Notes: generated by a model not told the origin, from the letters alone. A DNA stretch of 64,000 nt from Numida meleagris (GCF_002078875.1 NC_034413.1:63962252-64026251), one strand, 5' to 3'. Shown: positions 11,253-22,600, counted from the stretch's first letter. A program made the numbers and translations.

Positions 11253-12580
11253 ATAAGATGATCAGAAAAAATAAGATTAGAAAGAAAAACACATAAGGAC
11301 AGGTACACATCAAAAAATGAAAGATGAAAGAAATAAGGCTGATGTTGCTAATACTTTTGTCACACGCATTTGAGGCCAGATAGTGTTCTAACTGCCCTAA
11401 CTATTATGAAGGCTAGGACATGAACACAATTAAATAAACCAGGTAAACAAATAATTACATAAATGAAGTGCATTCAAATCAACATGTCAATCCCACTCAA
11501 ACACAGCAGTCAGCTCTGAACCATTTGAGAGAGCTGTCTGAGAACTGTGAAGGGATGGGCTAATTCTGGAAGAATGTCAGGATCAGTGCTTGCCCTTAAT
11601 AAGGAGGAAGAGGCTAGAGCATATGCAAGCAGCTAAGCCTAGATATATACATTCTTTTCTGAGAACAACTACAACTTAAGTTTACAGAATATGGGGTGAT
11701 AAGAACAGCCAGCATTAATTTACCCAGACCAGTTAATACCCAGTTAATCTAGCTTCCTTCTTTAACCAGCTAACCATGGACAAGCAGGAGAAATCCCTGT
11801 AGGACTTTACAAATATTGCCCCACGGTCTTCTGATAAGAAAATGAGATCTAGATGAAAGTAACATTGCACAGCATGTTCTCAACCTGCACAAAGTGTTAC
11901 CTCTTAGTATTTAATTGCCAAAAGGGGAAGTCTTTTCAATTAGGGCCTTTCTGGGATTTGTGTGCAAATCCATTATTACTCATTGTTATTTCAGTCATTA
12001 GAGAGCATTTTACAGACATTTACAGCTACAAAACTCAGACATAGGAAAGTAGAGAAAAGTGAGTTACAAGTAGCATCAAGAATAGCATCAGAATTCAAAA
12101 CAGGCATAATGAATGGAAGAAGTGATCCCAAATCAGAATGTGAAATTCAATCAGGTGTGCCAAGTGCTGCCCATACAAAGCTGCAATCAGGTGCATGAAG
12201 GCAATGAGGGCAGGGCTGCAGGCCAAAAGCAGCACAGCAAGATCTCTCTGCACTCCACACTGCAATGAGCTGTGACCTAAATATGACTCAGCACAGTAAT
12301 GCTGTTCCCAAAAAAGCACATTTAGTCCTGGGATGAATGAAGAGCAGGGCTCATACATATGCCAGCAAAAAATTATTTGCTTTTCTCAGTAGGAGTCTTA
12401 TGGGTCTATGGTTCATTTTGATCACTGCACTACAAAAACAGGAAGGGGAGCAACAAAGACATCTGAAGAGTAGTTAAAGAGATTGTATTTCTAAAGTCTC
12501 TCATGAGAAAAGACAATCATTTTAAGTTCAAGGACAACAGACAGGGTTCAGGAGCATGTCCTCATTGATAAGGAATTTCA
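11253..12580. other. Gene-free DNA
   Basis: AT-rich. Short frames only, no recognised repeat or RNA gene. Confidence 0.5.
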
Positions 12581-12898
12581 CAGAATGATAGAATCATTAA
12601 GGTCAGAAAGACCATTAAGATGATCTAGTCTAACCATCAACCTATCAACACCATACCACATCACTCAGTGCCACATCCTCCCTTCTCTTGAACACCTCCT
12701 TGGACAATGACTCCACCACCTCCCCAAGCAGCCCATTTCAGTGCCTCACCACTCTTTCTGAGAATAATTTTTTTCCTAATACCCAATCTAAACCTCCCCT
12801 GGCGCAACTTCCAGCCATTACCTCTTGTCCTATTGCTAGTTAACTGGGAGATGAGGCCGTCCTCCCCTCACTACGACCTCCTTTTCAACCAGATCTCA
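12581..12898 (-). mobile_element. CR1 LINE 3' end including the end of ORF2
   Basis: Starts at the reversed octamers (CACAGAATGATAGAATCATT), continues through CTTGAACACCTCCTTGGACA, CACCTCCCCAAGCAGCCCAT, CTCTTTCTGAGAATAATTTT and ACCTCCTTTTCAACCAGATC. These are the usual CR1 3' UTR and C-terminal ORF2 landmarks, reversed. It is about 315 bases, 5'-truncated, and not open as a protein. Confidence 0.87.
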
Positions 12899-13465
12899 GC
12901 TGACCAGATACTGTCAGAGGAATAGAGGATTTGGGGGAGTTCCTTCAAGCCTTCAATTCCTATTATTCCCAGCACCCCATTTCCTCCCACACTCTGCTCT
13001 GCACAGCAGGTGAATACAGTCCTGAATTAACTTCATCTTTCCTTAGATTGCAGCATAAACAAATCTACTGACACTTTACCATGTACCTGAAATTAAGCAC
13101 ATGCTTAAGTGCTTTGCTCAACAACAATATACTTTAAGTACATACTTTAAAACTCTGCAAACTGTGTCTTTATAGCTTTCCAAAGTCATTATAATGGTGA
13201 CACAGGTCTAAATTATTGCAGTATGGGAATGTAATTGCCTGCTTGTAAGAAAGAGACCCAGAAAAGGAAAGAAGAATGCAGAAGAATGCTGTTAATTTTC
13301 ATTTAGTGCATTCATATCTTTTCCACAGTAAACTGATGAAAATGATAGCCTTCTGCAAAACTTTGCCTGTCCAAAGCAGCTTGACCCAACATAACCAAAC
13401 ATTATTTTAAAACAGAAGAAGAGTGAGAGCTCTCTAAATATTGGAGGGTGTTAAACATCCCCCTT

Positions 13466-13472
13466 CCCCCCC

Positions 13473-13503
<31 letters not shown>

Positions 13504-13505
13504 AA
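13466..13505. repeat. C28 tract followed by A12
   Basis: An uninterrupted run of 28 C (13466-13493) abuts 12 A (13494-13505). Poly-C this long is uncommon in vertebrate DNA. The minus strand is a pure G tract able to form intramolecular quadruplexes. Length in the assembly may be unreliable. Confidence 0.95.
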
Positions 13506-14986
13506 TAAGACAGCTGTCTTACAGCTACCAAACATGACTACTCTTATAGTGACTTTGGGAGGGAAAAATCTATGACAATCCATATGCTTTTAATCTTTCT
13601 TTTTTTTCTGGATCTCTCTTTCACTCCTACTAAACATATACTTATTTTGACCCTTGGGTTCTAGCACTGACAGTTACTTCAGTTAAGTCAATATTCAGCC
13701 ATCTGATCAAAAGACCTTCAACAAATGTCAATATCAATGCTCCATATATGGCAGCAGACAAAAGAAACTGCAGGGTTGTCATTTCATATATGACATCTCA
13801 GGTAATATATGCACAGGATTTTTTTTATATTACATATTTTATGGTATGTTTACACTATGCTTAATTACTTGTTGCAGAATGAAATCGTACAAGGGTATTC
13901 CTTGTTACATCTTTCAAACTGCCTTTGTTGAAAGAATGAGATGTCTTAGTGTCTGCCTCATCTCGAAGAACAGTCTTCCATGTAGAGAAAACTGTATTTA
14001 AACACAAAGATTTAAACATTATTTCTCAGTAAAACTATCATTGGATTTCCATGGAAAATAAGATAGGAAATAGGAGGACAGGAAACTCTTTATCTAAAAA
14101 ACATTGTGTCAGAAAATTATTAGTAATTCTGAGTGTCATACAGTAACTGTTAAAAGTGGCATTATCAGTGACACATCATCAAGAAAAAGAATTGCAAAGT
14201 CACAAGAAGACAAAGTAATTTGCAAGAATACAGTAGGCCATCAGAGTGATGCCAAGATAGGTTGGAGTGACAGAAATGCTGCGTACATTCATGCATTCAA
14301 CAGTCTGAAATAGCACTTAACCACGAGGGTCGAGTCATCATTTGACACCTTTTTTTAATGCATTAAGGACAGTTAGAGATAAAAAATCAGTGTTTGATAA
14401 TACATCCTAAACGTGACTTTATTCCCTCCACCAACTTGTCCTTGCTTGTTGCTTCTTGACGTATAGTTTAAAAAAATCACGGCTTTAACTGAAGAAAACA
14501 AAAGTAACCATTCACTGCTCCATTAAAAATAACAGCTTGAATGTACATTCCGGAGGTCATAAATGAAACAGTTTCATTAGTGCTTACACTCTAGTAGCCA
14601 CAGTCAATGATCTGTAACACCACTTAATATGAGAAAGAAAGCTAGTTGGACATTCAGGAATAACTTTGTTCCTAATGTCTGCTTTGGATAATGTTCCCGA
14701 GTTAAAGCCTCTTTCGGACTCTGAGGATAGAGTCAATTTCTTTAGAGTACCTGGGCTAGGTCCAGCCTGGGTCAGCACAGCCCTGGAAGGAACAGGGCTT
14801 CCGGAAGCTGTTCAGATGCAGGCACTAACAGTGGGCATTTCACTGCATCAGCACTGAGCTTAGCCTCCAAATGCAGAGTTAGGCACTTTATTCCAACAGA
14901 AATTGGAAGGCTACAGATGTGAATTGACCACAACTGTTCAGTCTGAAGGGGCCTCCAGCTCCCCACGTGTTTAGCTTAGCAATTCC

Positions 14987-15009
14987 TTTTTTTTTTTTTT
15001 TTTTTTTTT
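14987..15009. repeat. T23 homopolymer
   Basis: Run of 23 T on the plus strand. There is no recognisable retroposon body on either side, so I cannot say whether it is a poly-A tail of a minus-strand insertion. Confidence 0.95.
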
Positions 15010-16280
15010 GAGCAGTAGCTTATAGCACTTAATCTGAAACCATCTGATGCGATGTGCATGTCAAATGTGCAATATGTGGCTTGCTTAAAGTGGAAAATAA
15101 GACTTCAGGCTCAGCCTCCAAGTGAAGCTCAGCAGCCGTTAAGTATGGGGCACAGAACCATCTCCATGCCCTCTTGCAGCACTGGCATCTCTGGGATGCT
15201 GAAAGCATTTCACAGCCCTCACCTGCTGCCACACAAACTCCTGCATGAGTCCCTTCCACCAGCCATCCCTTTGTGCCAAATCTTTGACTTTTATACCTAA
15301 AGACAGAGTAGGCAGTGTAAAAAGTAGTGATTTCCCAGCACAGGAAAAATCATTAATTGCTCACTTACAGTGATAAAAGAGTTCTTGCTGCAAGACAGGA
15401 TTTAACTGACAGCCATTTCAAACCCAGGTTGGATATAAGTGTTAACAGAAGCACTTTTGGTTCTAAAGAACCACTAGCATGCCTGGAGTGTGTCTAGGTC
15501 ATAACATCTCTGTGGAACCATTGAGGCCTTTGTAGGTTTTACACCCAAGCCCACCTGGCAACCTGGAAAGAGCACCCTGATGGGGATCTTGGGGGGGAAA
15601 AGTGAAGCTGTTTTATCTTCTTAATCTTCACCTAAGAACAGGTGCCCTTTGTAACAAGAGGAAAAAAACAAGCTATGCTCCTCTTCAAGCTATGTGCCCA
15701 GTGTATTTGTTCTGTAGTATTACAAATGCCAAATACTGAGCCTGTTTTGCTGTTCCTGTGTATTTTTGGCAACCATTTTACATCTCTGTAAATCAAGGTA
15801 CACATTTCTGCTAAAACATTTATTGTGTGAATCACGAAAGGTGAAAACCAGGGGGTAATCAAGCCCACAATATACAGACAGCCATTACTCCTTCTAAATT
15901 GCTGTTCACTCCTAATTTTTTTTGTATCCTTGAAAATTATTGTTTGCTGGTAGAGAATGTCATCTCAAAATTGAAAAAGGAGAACAAAAGAGAAGCAAGC
16001 CTTTCTTTGGGGTGCATGTCAAAAAGGCCAATCATTTTATATTTCCATATAAAGAAGTGATTAAAACAGCTCCAGCTTTATGAAAACACACTTGCCTTGG
16101 ATAAAACATTATCTACCACAAGAAAAATAACAATTCCTATTATAGAATGCAGCTCATAACTTGAATATGGGACATATTATAGAGGGTACAAAAAGGAACT
16201 TTTGTTGTCTGTGCAATATCTGAGTCAAAAGGCAACAAAAAAAGCAGCTTCTGGTGGATGAAACCCATCAACGATATTGT

Positions 16281-16299
16281 AAAAAAAAAAAAAAAAAAA
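16281..16299. repeat. A19 homopolymer
   Basis: Run of 19 A. No upstream gene-derived sequence that would mark a processed pseudogene was seen. Confidence 0.95.
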
Positions 16300-16837
16300 G
16301 CCTTTCATCTGCTGTTTCATAGCAATTCTAATGGATGGTCATACAGCAACAATGATATGTTCCAGGTAAACTCAGGAAGGCTGTCCATGGCAGATGCATG
16401 TTATAGATTTGTATATCATGGAAAAGCAATGTTCCAAACCTCAGCCATCTGCTTTTCCTTCAAAAAAATAATAAAAAAAAATGTATATGAAATTCTAGAC
16501 AGTTTTACTCTAACCCATCTTTAAGAGTTACAGCATCAGACATGCAAAAAATAGGAAAGCAAAAAGATTAGAAAATGCAGATTTACATTACCCTGCCGTC
16601 AGTCTCTTGCTGTGCCTTCAACTTGTGGCTTTTGTGAGGGAAGCCTCCGCTATGGAAGCTGAAACCATCTATCCTGGCAGCTCTGCTGGGGGTGGCACAG
16701 TCCTCCCATGGGGCACTGTGCAGAGCTTCAGCTGGTGTGGGAGCTGAGATACCACCTCAGACACTTCTGGTGTCCTGCACAGGAGCTTGCAATGTTGGTG
16801 CAAAATGAAAGACAATCCCAGAAATAGTAAACTACAA

Positions 16838-16856
16838 CCTTTTTTTTCTTTTTTTC

Positions 16857-16901
<45 letters not shown>

Positions 16902-16911
16902 TTTTTTTTTT
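16838..16911. repeat. 74-bp T-rich polypyrimidine tract
   Basis: Starts CC and is otherwise T broken only by single C residues (TTTTC-type units), ending in a pure run of 26 T. A mirror-like homopyrimidine tract. In translation it produces a spurious Lys-rich frame on the minus strand. Confidence 0.95.
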
Positions 16912-19900
16912 GGCCTTTGGAAGCTCTTTGTGACATCATTTCTCCATTTTTTGTTCAGACTGGATTCTCTCTCTCTCTCTGCTCCCTTTACAATTTTTCT
17001 TTTCCACAAAGGGAACATCCCTTCTCAGAACACAATAGTAATGGCTGTGATGATGCTGTGTTCCGTCTCCCTAGTCTCAGGGTTGAGGCTCCAAAACACA
17101 CTAATTCAGTAAATGAGACACCCATTCTGACCCAGGAGTATTTCTTAATTAATTTTCTGACCTATAGTTTAACAGGAAAAATCCCTCCCAAGATTCAACT
17201 CTAATGTTGAAAGTAACACTCACTATCCAAAACGAAAGCCTTCCACGTATTGCAACGAGCACTAACATCTCGCCATCATATCAATGATCATCACTGAGGA
17301 ACCAATCCCTTAAATCAAGTGGAACTAAGCAGCATACAGGAAAAAAACAAAATCAAGTCATTATGCTTTAAAAAAATTAATAAGTGAGTCATTAGAGATC
17401 ATGAATTTTGTGTACACAGACTGAGTGCTGTAGCTTTAAACACCTAATAGCTGTAGATGTTAGATACACTCGCTTTCAAAAGAGAAATCATCAAACAAAA
17501 TCACATCTGCCTTCACTCCTGTGTCTCAATCCATGTTCCATACAACAGTAACCGTCTTCACTGGACTTTCACAAATACTGAAAGTGTTCTAGAACCAGCA
17601 GTGGATGCTGAATCCGTTCTAGGGGTCAAACGTAAGAGCAAGTTCTCTCCGATTCAGCACTTGCCATGTTACTAGAGCAACCTCTCCTCCAAAGAAAAAT
17701 ATTGTACTTGTTAATACCAGGAGGAAATACTCAAAAATGAGTATATTTTAGTAAATTTGCAATTTTTCCATTCTTGAATGAATTCAGTTAATATGCTTCA
17801 TTTCATATAATTTGCATTAATAACCTAGTCCACATTTTTTCCTACCTTTAACACTTTTATACTTTTTTTCATTACTCAGAAGCCTGTTAGAAATCCACAC
17901 CCCTCTGACTTCAGCCTGGAGCTTTGCAGTATCGGAGTGTGTGCACAAAGGAGCAGCATCCATTCTGACATCCTATCCTAATAAAACAGATGAGCTAGTG
18001 TAAGCTGGCACTGGTGTCTTTGCCTGCCTAACTATTTTAATAATGTCAGGTCACACCTTTAAAACATGAGTCTCACACATCTGATCCCAGCCATGTTAGC
18101 TCCTGTAGCACTAACAGCCAACACAGCTGCTGCAAAGCACTCCCAAGAAGCATGCATGAGCATTTTATGAGCTCAAAACCAAGCCATGATGGACCTGAGG
18201 CACTGTATTTGGTTGTTCCCATTGCATGGTTGGGTTGGCCCCACGTGGTTATGACCCATCTCAATCACACTCAGCCCTAAATGCTGAGAAAAAAGAGAAC
18301 CTGTGTCGACCCTGCTCAAGCTTTATCCTTGATAGCATGCTCCATATTTTCAAAATGTTCCCACTCCTGGTTTTGGTCTTTAGCAACTAATTTGACCAAT
18401 AATTATATAAAATCAGTCCCTCTAATCAGCACCAAGACCTCCAAGACTGCGTACAACTGAATGCATAAACTTGTAGAGACCCTGCAAATTTGCAAAGGAT
18501 CTGCAGAGGAAGCTTGTGTGGAAACAATGAGTCAATATGAGTCATTCATTACAAAATGACACTAAAGCACCCTAAATTAATTAATTAAACCCTTAAAAAA
18601 GAATGACAGCACCAAAATACTTAATCTGAAAGCAACTCTCTTTTCCCAGATAAAATTTAACAAATGGCCATTTGACAGCAAGATTAAATGAACATACTGC
18701 AGCATTTAAATAAGCTTGCCCAACAATCACAAGCTTCTGGTATTATCGCATGAAGAAATGTCCTTAGTGAAATATTTTTTCCTTAATTTTAACGGTAACA
18801 GCACTCTCTCTGTAGATGTCATTACAGACAGAGCTGTGCTATGCATCAAGCCCCAGAACAGTGTGGATTTTAACCTTAATTTCAGTTTAAAAAAAAAACA
18901 GTTGTTTATATTTTTGTTGATATTCTTACATTTACATGACAAGTCTCAAAAGACCAGAAGAAAAGAAGAAGGGAAAATAAATTGAAAGCTAGAACCAAAG
19001 ATAAAACAGTGAATCTGATGAGCCATTAGTTCTTTTCAAATACTGACAGTGGTAGACTTCTGGATCAGTCATCTGCTGCAGGAAATCAGCTTACAACTAC
19101 CTCCATTGGCAAAAATAAGTAAAAATATCAGAGCTTATCTGCAGCCAAAAGAAAACAATTCTACATTTATTGATAGTGGTTCTTTAAACAGTTCCTGGGT
19201 GCTCATATCATGAGAAAAGAAATGAGTTCCATTTGGTTTTCTTCCTCTGAGCCCTGGAGATACTGTGTATCATGTTACTATATATGATGTCCACCACTTA
19301 CACATGCAAGATTTCCCTTTTCTGTATCATATGGTTAAACAGATAGATTTAAAGGTTTTATAGCAATGGGCGAAAATAATCTTTACTAGAATTACTGATA
19401 TGTGTTTTTAGTAAATTTGCAGGAAATGGCTGATTGCATGTGTAATATTTTTAGTTTTGCTTTGTTAAATAATATTTAGTGTTTATCTCCAGATAAACTG
19501 ATTAAGCTATAAACAAAACACACCCACTTATATTTCCCAGTGTGAAGAGAAAGAAGACATCAGAGATCATTTGAACAAGTTGAACAGAGCACACCCATAA
19601 ACCCAGCACAGCAAATATTACTACTCTCACATTACTTTAACATCCGATACAGTTCTGACATTGTACAGTGAAAACAAAGATCCAGTAAGAATCCTAAAAT
19701 ACTTTATTTCAAAAATTTTTTTCCTGTTTCAAGTGTAGTCATCTCAATGAGCTGCTTAAGGTTTCTCCATTCAGAGCAGTGTGCTTTACCCAAGATGACA
19801 GTATAAAAATGAACAACTATTTCACAAATTTTGCTTTTCAAGGAAAAAAATTACAGGAGCAGTGACTGTGAGGAGGTGTGACTTCTCATTCCAAACTTAA

Positions 19901-20439
19901 CTATCCAAAAACAAAGACTTCAAAACCAGTCGTGACATCAAAGCAAACATCTCATCCCTGGCACGTCCCATATGAGCTTTAGAAATTAAATACTTATTTG
20001 TACCTCTAATGAATCCAGCTCTTTTTTTTTCTTTCTTGTATAATAAATCACAAGGCCTCGAGCTAACACACTTTGGTTTTCGAAAAAACATTTTTGTTTT
20101 CAAACTCAAGGTTTTAATTGTGACATAGAAACTCAGATCCAACATTTTAAGCAATAGCAATACATGAGATCAAAGAGATGTGTGTAAGGCTCACCTTTTT
20201 ATCTACCTCTCCCATGCAATCTTTTGGTCATATTTACTGTGGTGAGTTTGAAAATTCAACAAAAAAACTCTTCTTTTTTTAATTAGATTATTCCCTGCAT
20301 TTATTCCTGGAAACATGATGATCCCAGCTGATTTTTGTTAGGCAAAGGAGAAAACGTTTGAGACTGAATGATAGTATCCTCCTACTAAAAAATAATTAAA
20401 AATGACAACGGCTTATGGGCATTCAGCTTTGTTCCGTGA

Positions 20440-20598
20440 GCGACAGAACAGCGGCGAGTGACAGGGAATGGCGGGGAGCAGCGGAGGACAGTGGGGAGTG
20501 GCGGGGAAAGACGGGGGGATGACGGGGGACGATGGTGAGTGGCGGCGAGTGGTGGCAGCCGGGAAACAGCGGGGAACGACGGCGGCGGGGAATGACGG
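20440..20598. repeat. GC-rich 10-bp minisatellite, block 1
   Basis: Diverged tandem decamers around GCGGGGAACG / ACGGGGGACG, visible when the sequence is read in rows of ten. It contains the distinctive segments GGTGAGTGG, GGGAAACAGC and, at its right end, GGGGAACGACGGCGGCGGGG (20571-20590), all of which recur in block 2 at 21795-21916. The region is strongly G-skewed on the plus strand. Confidence 0.85.
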
Positions 20599-20983
20599 TC
20601 CCTTAGCACAGCCTCTTAGCATTAAATAGAATTATAAAACCAATATACATATGTTATTCTGCCATCACATGTTTATGCCTTTCCTATTGAACTCAGAATT
20701 ATTCGAGATATTGTTTACAATTCGTTCTGTCTTAGCTGAAAAAGAAACCCACACGTATTTCTATAGGACTTTAGTTTGTATATTGTACAGCTATGATGTG
20801 ATGGAAAGTCCAGTGCTAATAGCAGGGTGGCAAAGTCTTCGCCTGTAGGAAATGAGGCAAACCCAAACGCAGCAGCATTGAGATGACATTCTGTAGAAAG
20901 CTCCAAGGAAAACGCAAGAACCGCAGACCATAAGAACTAGGAGCAAGCAGCAGCAAGACACTTTTGTCTTTCATCTGAAGAAA

Positions 20984-21010
20984 TGACGTCAGCCTGAAGC
21001 GATGACGTCA
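20984..21010. promoter_or_regulatory. Two full CRE palindromes (TGACGTCA)
   Basis: Perfect TGACGTCA sites occur at 20984-20991 and 21003-21010, 19 bp centre to centre, each followed by GC. This octamer is the canonical binding site of CREB/ATF factors. They sit about 250 bp upstream of the ORF1 remnant, within a local CpG-rich segment (about 20975-21240), so they plausibly belonged to a retroelement promoter reading to the right. Confidence 0.6.
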
Positions 21011-21256
21011 GCAGGGCAAGAGGAACTCGGCGTCATCAGGGCGTTGCCGCGCGCCATCCCCCTTCTGTTCGGCAACAGCAGCGGCTCGGACGTGTCCCGG
21101 GTGGGGCAAGCAGCAGCAGCGTCACAGCCCGCAGTTCCAGAAGCAGCCCCTATGGGGCGCGGCCGCCTGTTCGCTCATCGCCTTGCTCCTCAGTTGGCGC
21201 GGGCAGGGCAAGCGGAGAGGACGAAGCGCCGGTCCTGAGCAGGGAGCGCAGCTGAG

Positions 21257-21740
21257 GTGTCAGCTGCCTCCCGGACAGCAAAGCTAGCCATGGTGTCCAG
21301 GAGGCAGGAAGCTGTTGGCGAAAGGAGGGTGGCTACGCAGAGCAAGCGCCAGCCCAGCAGTGCAGCTGTTCAGGTGCCTGGCTGCAGGGAGCGTGTAAGG
21401 CGGCTGCCGCCCCCACAGAATGGTAAAGATGCCGCCTGCGAGAGGTGTGGGCAAGTGGGTGATCTCAGCATGCTGACTGAGCTCAAGAAGGAGGCAGAGA
21501 GATCAAGGAGTATGAGGCTGTGTGAGCAGGAGACTGGGGGTCCAGGAAGTTCTAAAGTAAGGCAGAGTGTAAATTAGTTCCACGCAAGAAGTTGTGTAGC
21601 CTAAGGAGGCCACCTGCAGAGCTGGGGATGGCCTCACTGAAGAAGGACAGAAGGAAAACCGTTGTGGGTGGCAAACTTGTGAGAGGAGGAGAAGGTTGCG
21701 TATGCTGTCACGATGGAGAAGGGGCCATAGGGCGAGAGAA
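21257..21740 (+). pseudogene. Degenerate CR1-type ORF1
   Basis: An open frame of 106 codons (21257-21577) contains CERCGQVGDLSMLTELKKEA followed by a charged stretch ending RLCEQE. This matches the Cys pair and coiled-coil start of the CR1 ORF1 protein in the copy at 53174-53999 (CVRCDQLNDLLSLVADLKEE ... IRECEQE). After a stop, another frame near 21640-21710 reads DRRKTVVGGKLVRGGEG, a decayed version of the start of the ORF1 esterase-like block (KRRVIVVGDSVLKGVEG), with the GDS serine lost. ORF1 of CR1 elements is an RNA-binding or esterase-type protein used in retrotransposition. This copy is broken by a stop and a frameshift. A related LTR-element gag-like origin cannot be excluded. Confidence 0.6.
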
Positions 21741-21745
21741 GAGGT

Positions 21746-21794
21746 CAGGCTGGAAAAGACCTTGAACATGATGAAGCCCAACTGCAACCTGACA
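21746..21794 (-). mobile_element. CR1 3' UTR tip, reversed
   Basis: GGCTGGAAAAGACCTTGAAC followed by ATGATGAAGCCCAACTGCAA resembles the reversed CR1 3' UTR found elsewhere in the window (for example GGTTGGAAAAGACCTTAAAG at 58300). It lacks the terminal octamers. Orientation is opposite to the ORF1 remnant beside it. Confidence 0.45.
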
Positions 21795-21916
21795 GGGGAA
21801 CGACGGCGGCGGGGGATGATGGGGGACGGCGGGGGACGGCGGGGAACGACGGGGGACGGCGGTGAGTGGAGGCAAGCGGCGGCAGCGGGGAAACAGCAGG
21901 GGACAACGGGGGACGG
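21795..21916. repeat. GC-rich 10-bp minisatellite, block 2
   Basis: Clearer array than block 1: successive units of GACGGCGGGG with variants GATGATGGGG and AACGACGGGG. Runs of four or five G recur every 10 bases on the plus strand (21811-21853), a spacing compatible with intramolecular G-quadruplexes. The array runs into the assembly gap, so its true length is unknown. Confidence 0.9.
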
Positions 21917-22016
21917 NNNNNNNNNNNNNNNNNNNNNNNNNNNNNNNNNNNNNNNNNNNNNNNNNNNNNNNNNNNNNNNNNNNNNNNNNNNNNNNNNNNN
22001 NNNNNNNNNNNNNNNN
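21917..22016. other. Assembly gap (100 N)
   Basis: Exactly 100 N, the conventional size for a gap of unknown length. It begins inside the minisatellite, which probably caused the assembly break. Confidence 0.99.
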
Positions 22017-22242
22017 AGATGGCTGGAGAGCGAGGTGCTGCCAAGATGAGGGACGGGCGGAAAAAAGGGACGAGGTCTCGTGATCCGCAAGTTTTTATCT
22101 TTTCCCTCTGGCCGGAAATGGTAACAGAGGAGCAAAGTACCTTGGGGAATGTAGTAGTCCTTCTCTTCCGAGAACCAGGTACATTCACTACATGATGTTA
22201 TGATGTGGAATACCAATAACCGAAAATCATAAAACCATGACA
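22017..22242 (-). mobile_element. Retroviral 3' LTR, 5' part
   Basis: On the minus strand the segment begins TGTCATGG directly after a polypurine tract and lies about 110 bp downstream of the integrase stop codon, as expected for the start of a 3' LTR. Near 22093-22104 the minus strand reads AAGATAAAAACT, a weak TATA-like site, followed by CG-rich sequence toward the gap. No env gene separates pol from the LTR. The remainder of the LTR lies in or beyond the gap. Confidence 0.6.
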
Positions 22243-22253
22243 TTCCACCCCTT
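22243..22253 (-). promoter_or_regulatory. Polypurine tract of the endogenous retrovirus
   Basis: Minus strand AAGGGGTGGAA directly abuts the TG that starts the LTR. In retroviruses such a tract primes plus-strand DNA synthesis. The position between the pol stop (22351) and the LTR start fits. Confidence 0.6.
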
Positions 22254-22350
22254 ATTCCATATCACTACATCATGTGAATATACATATGCAAACAAACAAT
22301 AATTAACATGCATTACACACACAGAAATGTATACCTATATATACATAGAC

Positions 22351-22600
22351 TTAGTGACTGCACTCCTCCAACATCAAGTTCCCTTGTGGTACACACTGAA
22401 CATCTCCATTCTTCTGTATCACCCACCAAGTGGACCCAGGTCCCTGGGCAAAGACAGTGCCACGGAGATGTTTGCCCTTCCCAGAAGCTGGAAGGACCCA
22501 AACCGCTTTTCCCAGCATGCTCTTTACATGTACTATAGGGACCTTATCTCCCTCTACATTATGTAGAGAGCTGGATTGAGCAGAGATTGATTGATCCTCA
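22351..22600 (-). pseudogene. Integrase C-terminal domain
   Basis: A frame ending at 22351 carries GDKVPIVHVKSMLGKAVWV and a CVPQG block near its end. These are typical of the SH3-like DNA-binding tail of this integrase group. It is in a different frame from the catalytic core. The stop at 22351 is followed by about 97 bases and then the purine tract and LTR, leaving no room for env. Confidence 0.75.

Larger units (their letters stand above)
12899..20402. other. Long AT-rich gene-free stretch
   Basis: About 7.5 kb without a CR1 signature or a frame that resembles a protein. It holds several long homopolymer tracts (listed separately at 13466, 14987, 16281 and 16838). The Lys-rich frame 16728-17018 (minus) is simply the translation of the pyrimidine tract. 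The patch 14740-14960 is slightly GC-richer but unremarkable. Confidence 0.55.
20599..21794 (+). mobile_element. 1.2-kb insert splitting the minisatellite
   Basis: The insert is flanked by a 28-bp direct repeat, the first 20 bases identical (GGGGAACGACGGCGGCGGGG at 20571 and 21795). Inside are an AT-rich part (20611-20880), a GC-rich promoter-like part with two CRE palindromes (20984, 21003), a CR1-type ORF1 remnant on the plus strand (21257-21740) and a reversed CR1 3' tip (21746-21794). It may be a CR1-type 5' end, or the internal region of a non-autonomous LTR element whose LTRs carry the array. The sequence alone does not decide. Confidence 0.4.
20403..22242 (-). mobile_element. Possible 3' LTR region of the retrovirus, interrupted
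   Basis: Reading on the minus strand, a TG (TGTCATGG) at 22242 follows a purine tract, as at the start of a 3' LTR. A candidate outer end is CA at 20404-20403 (plus TGACAACGG). Between them lie LTR-like sequence, a 100-N gap, minisatellite block 2, a 1.2-kb insert and minisatellite block 1. On this reading the G-rich array is part of the LTR and was split by the insert. The 22242 boundary is well supported by the sequence; the 20403 boundary is inference. Confidence 0.35.

Noticed and set aside
16728..17018. Lys-rich minus-strand frame
   Set aside because: It is the translation of the T-rich tract at 16838-16911.
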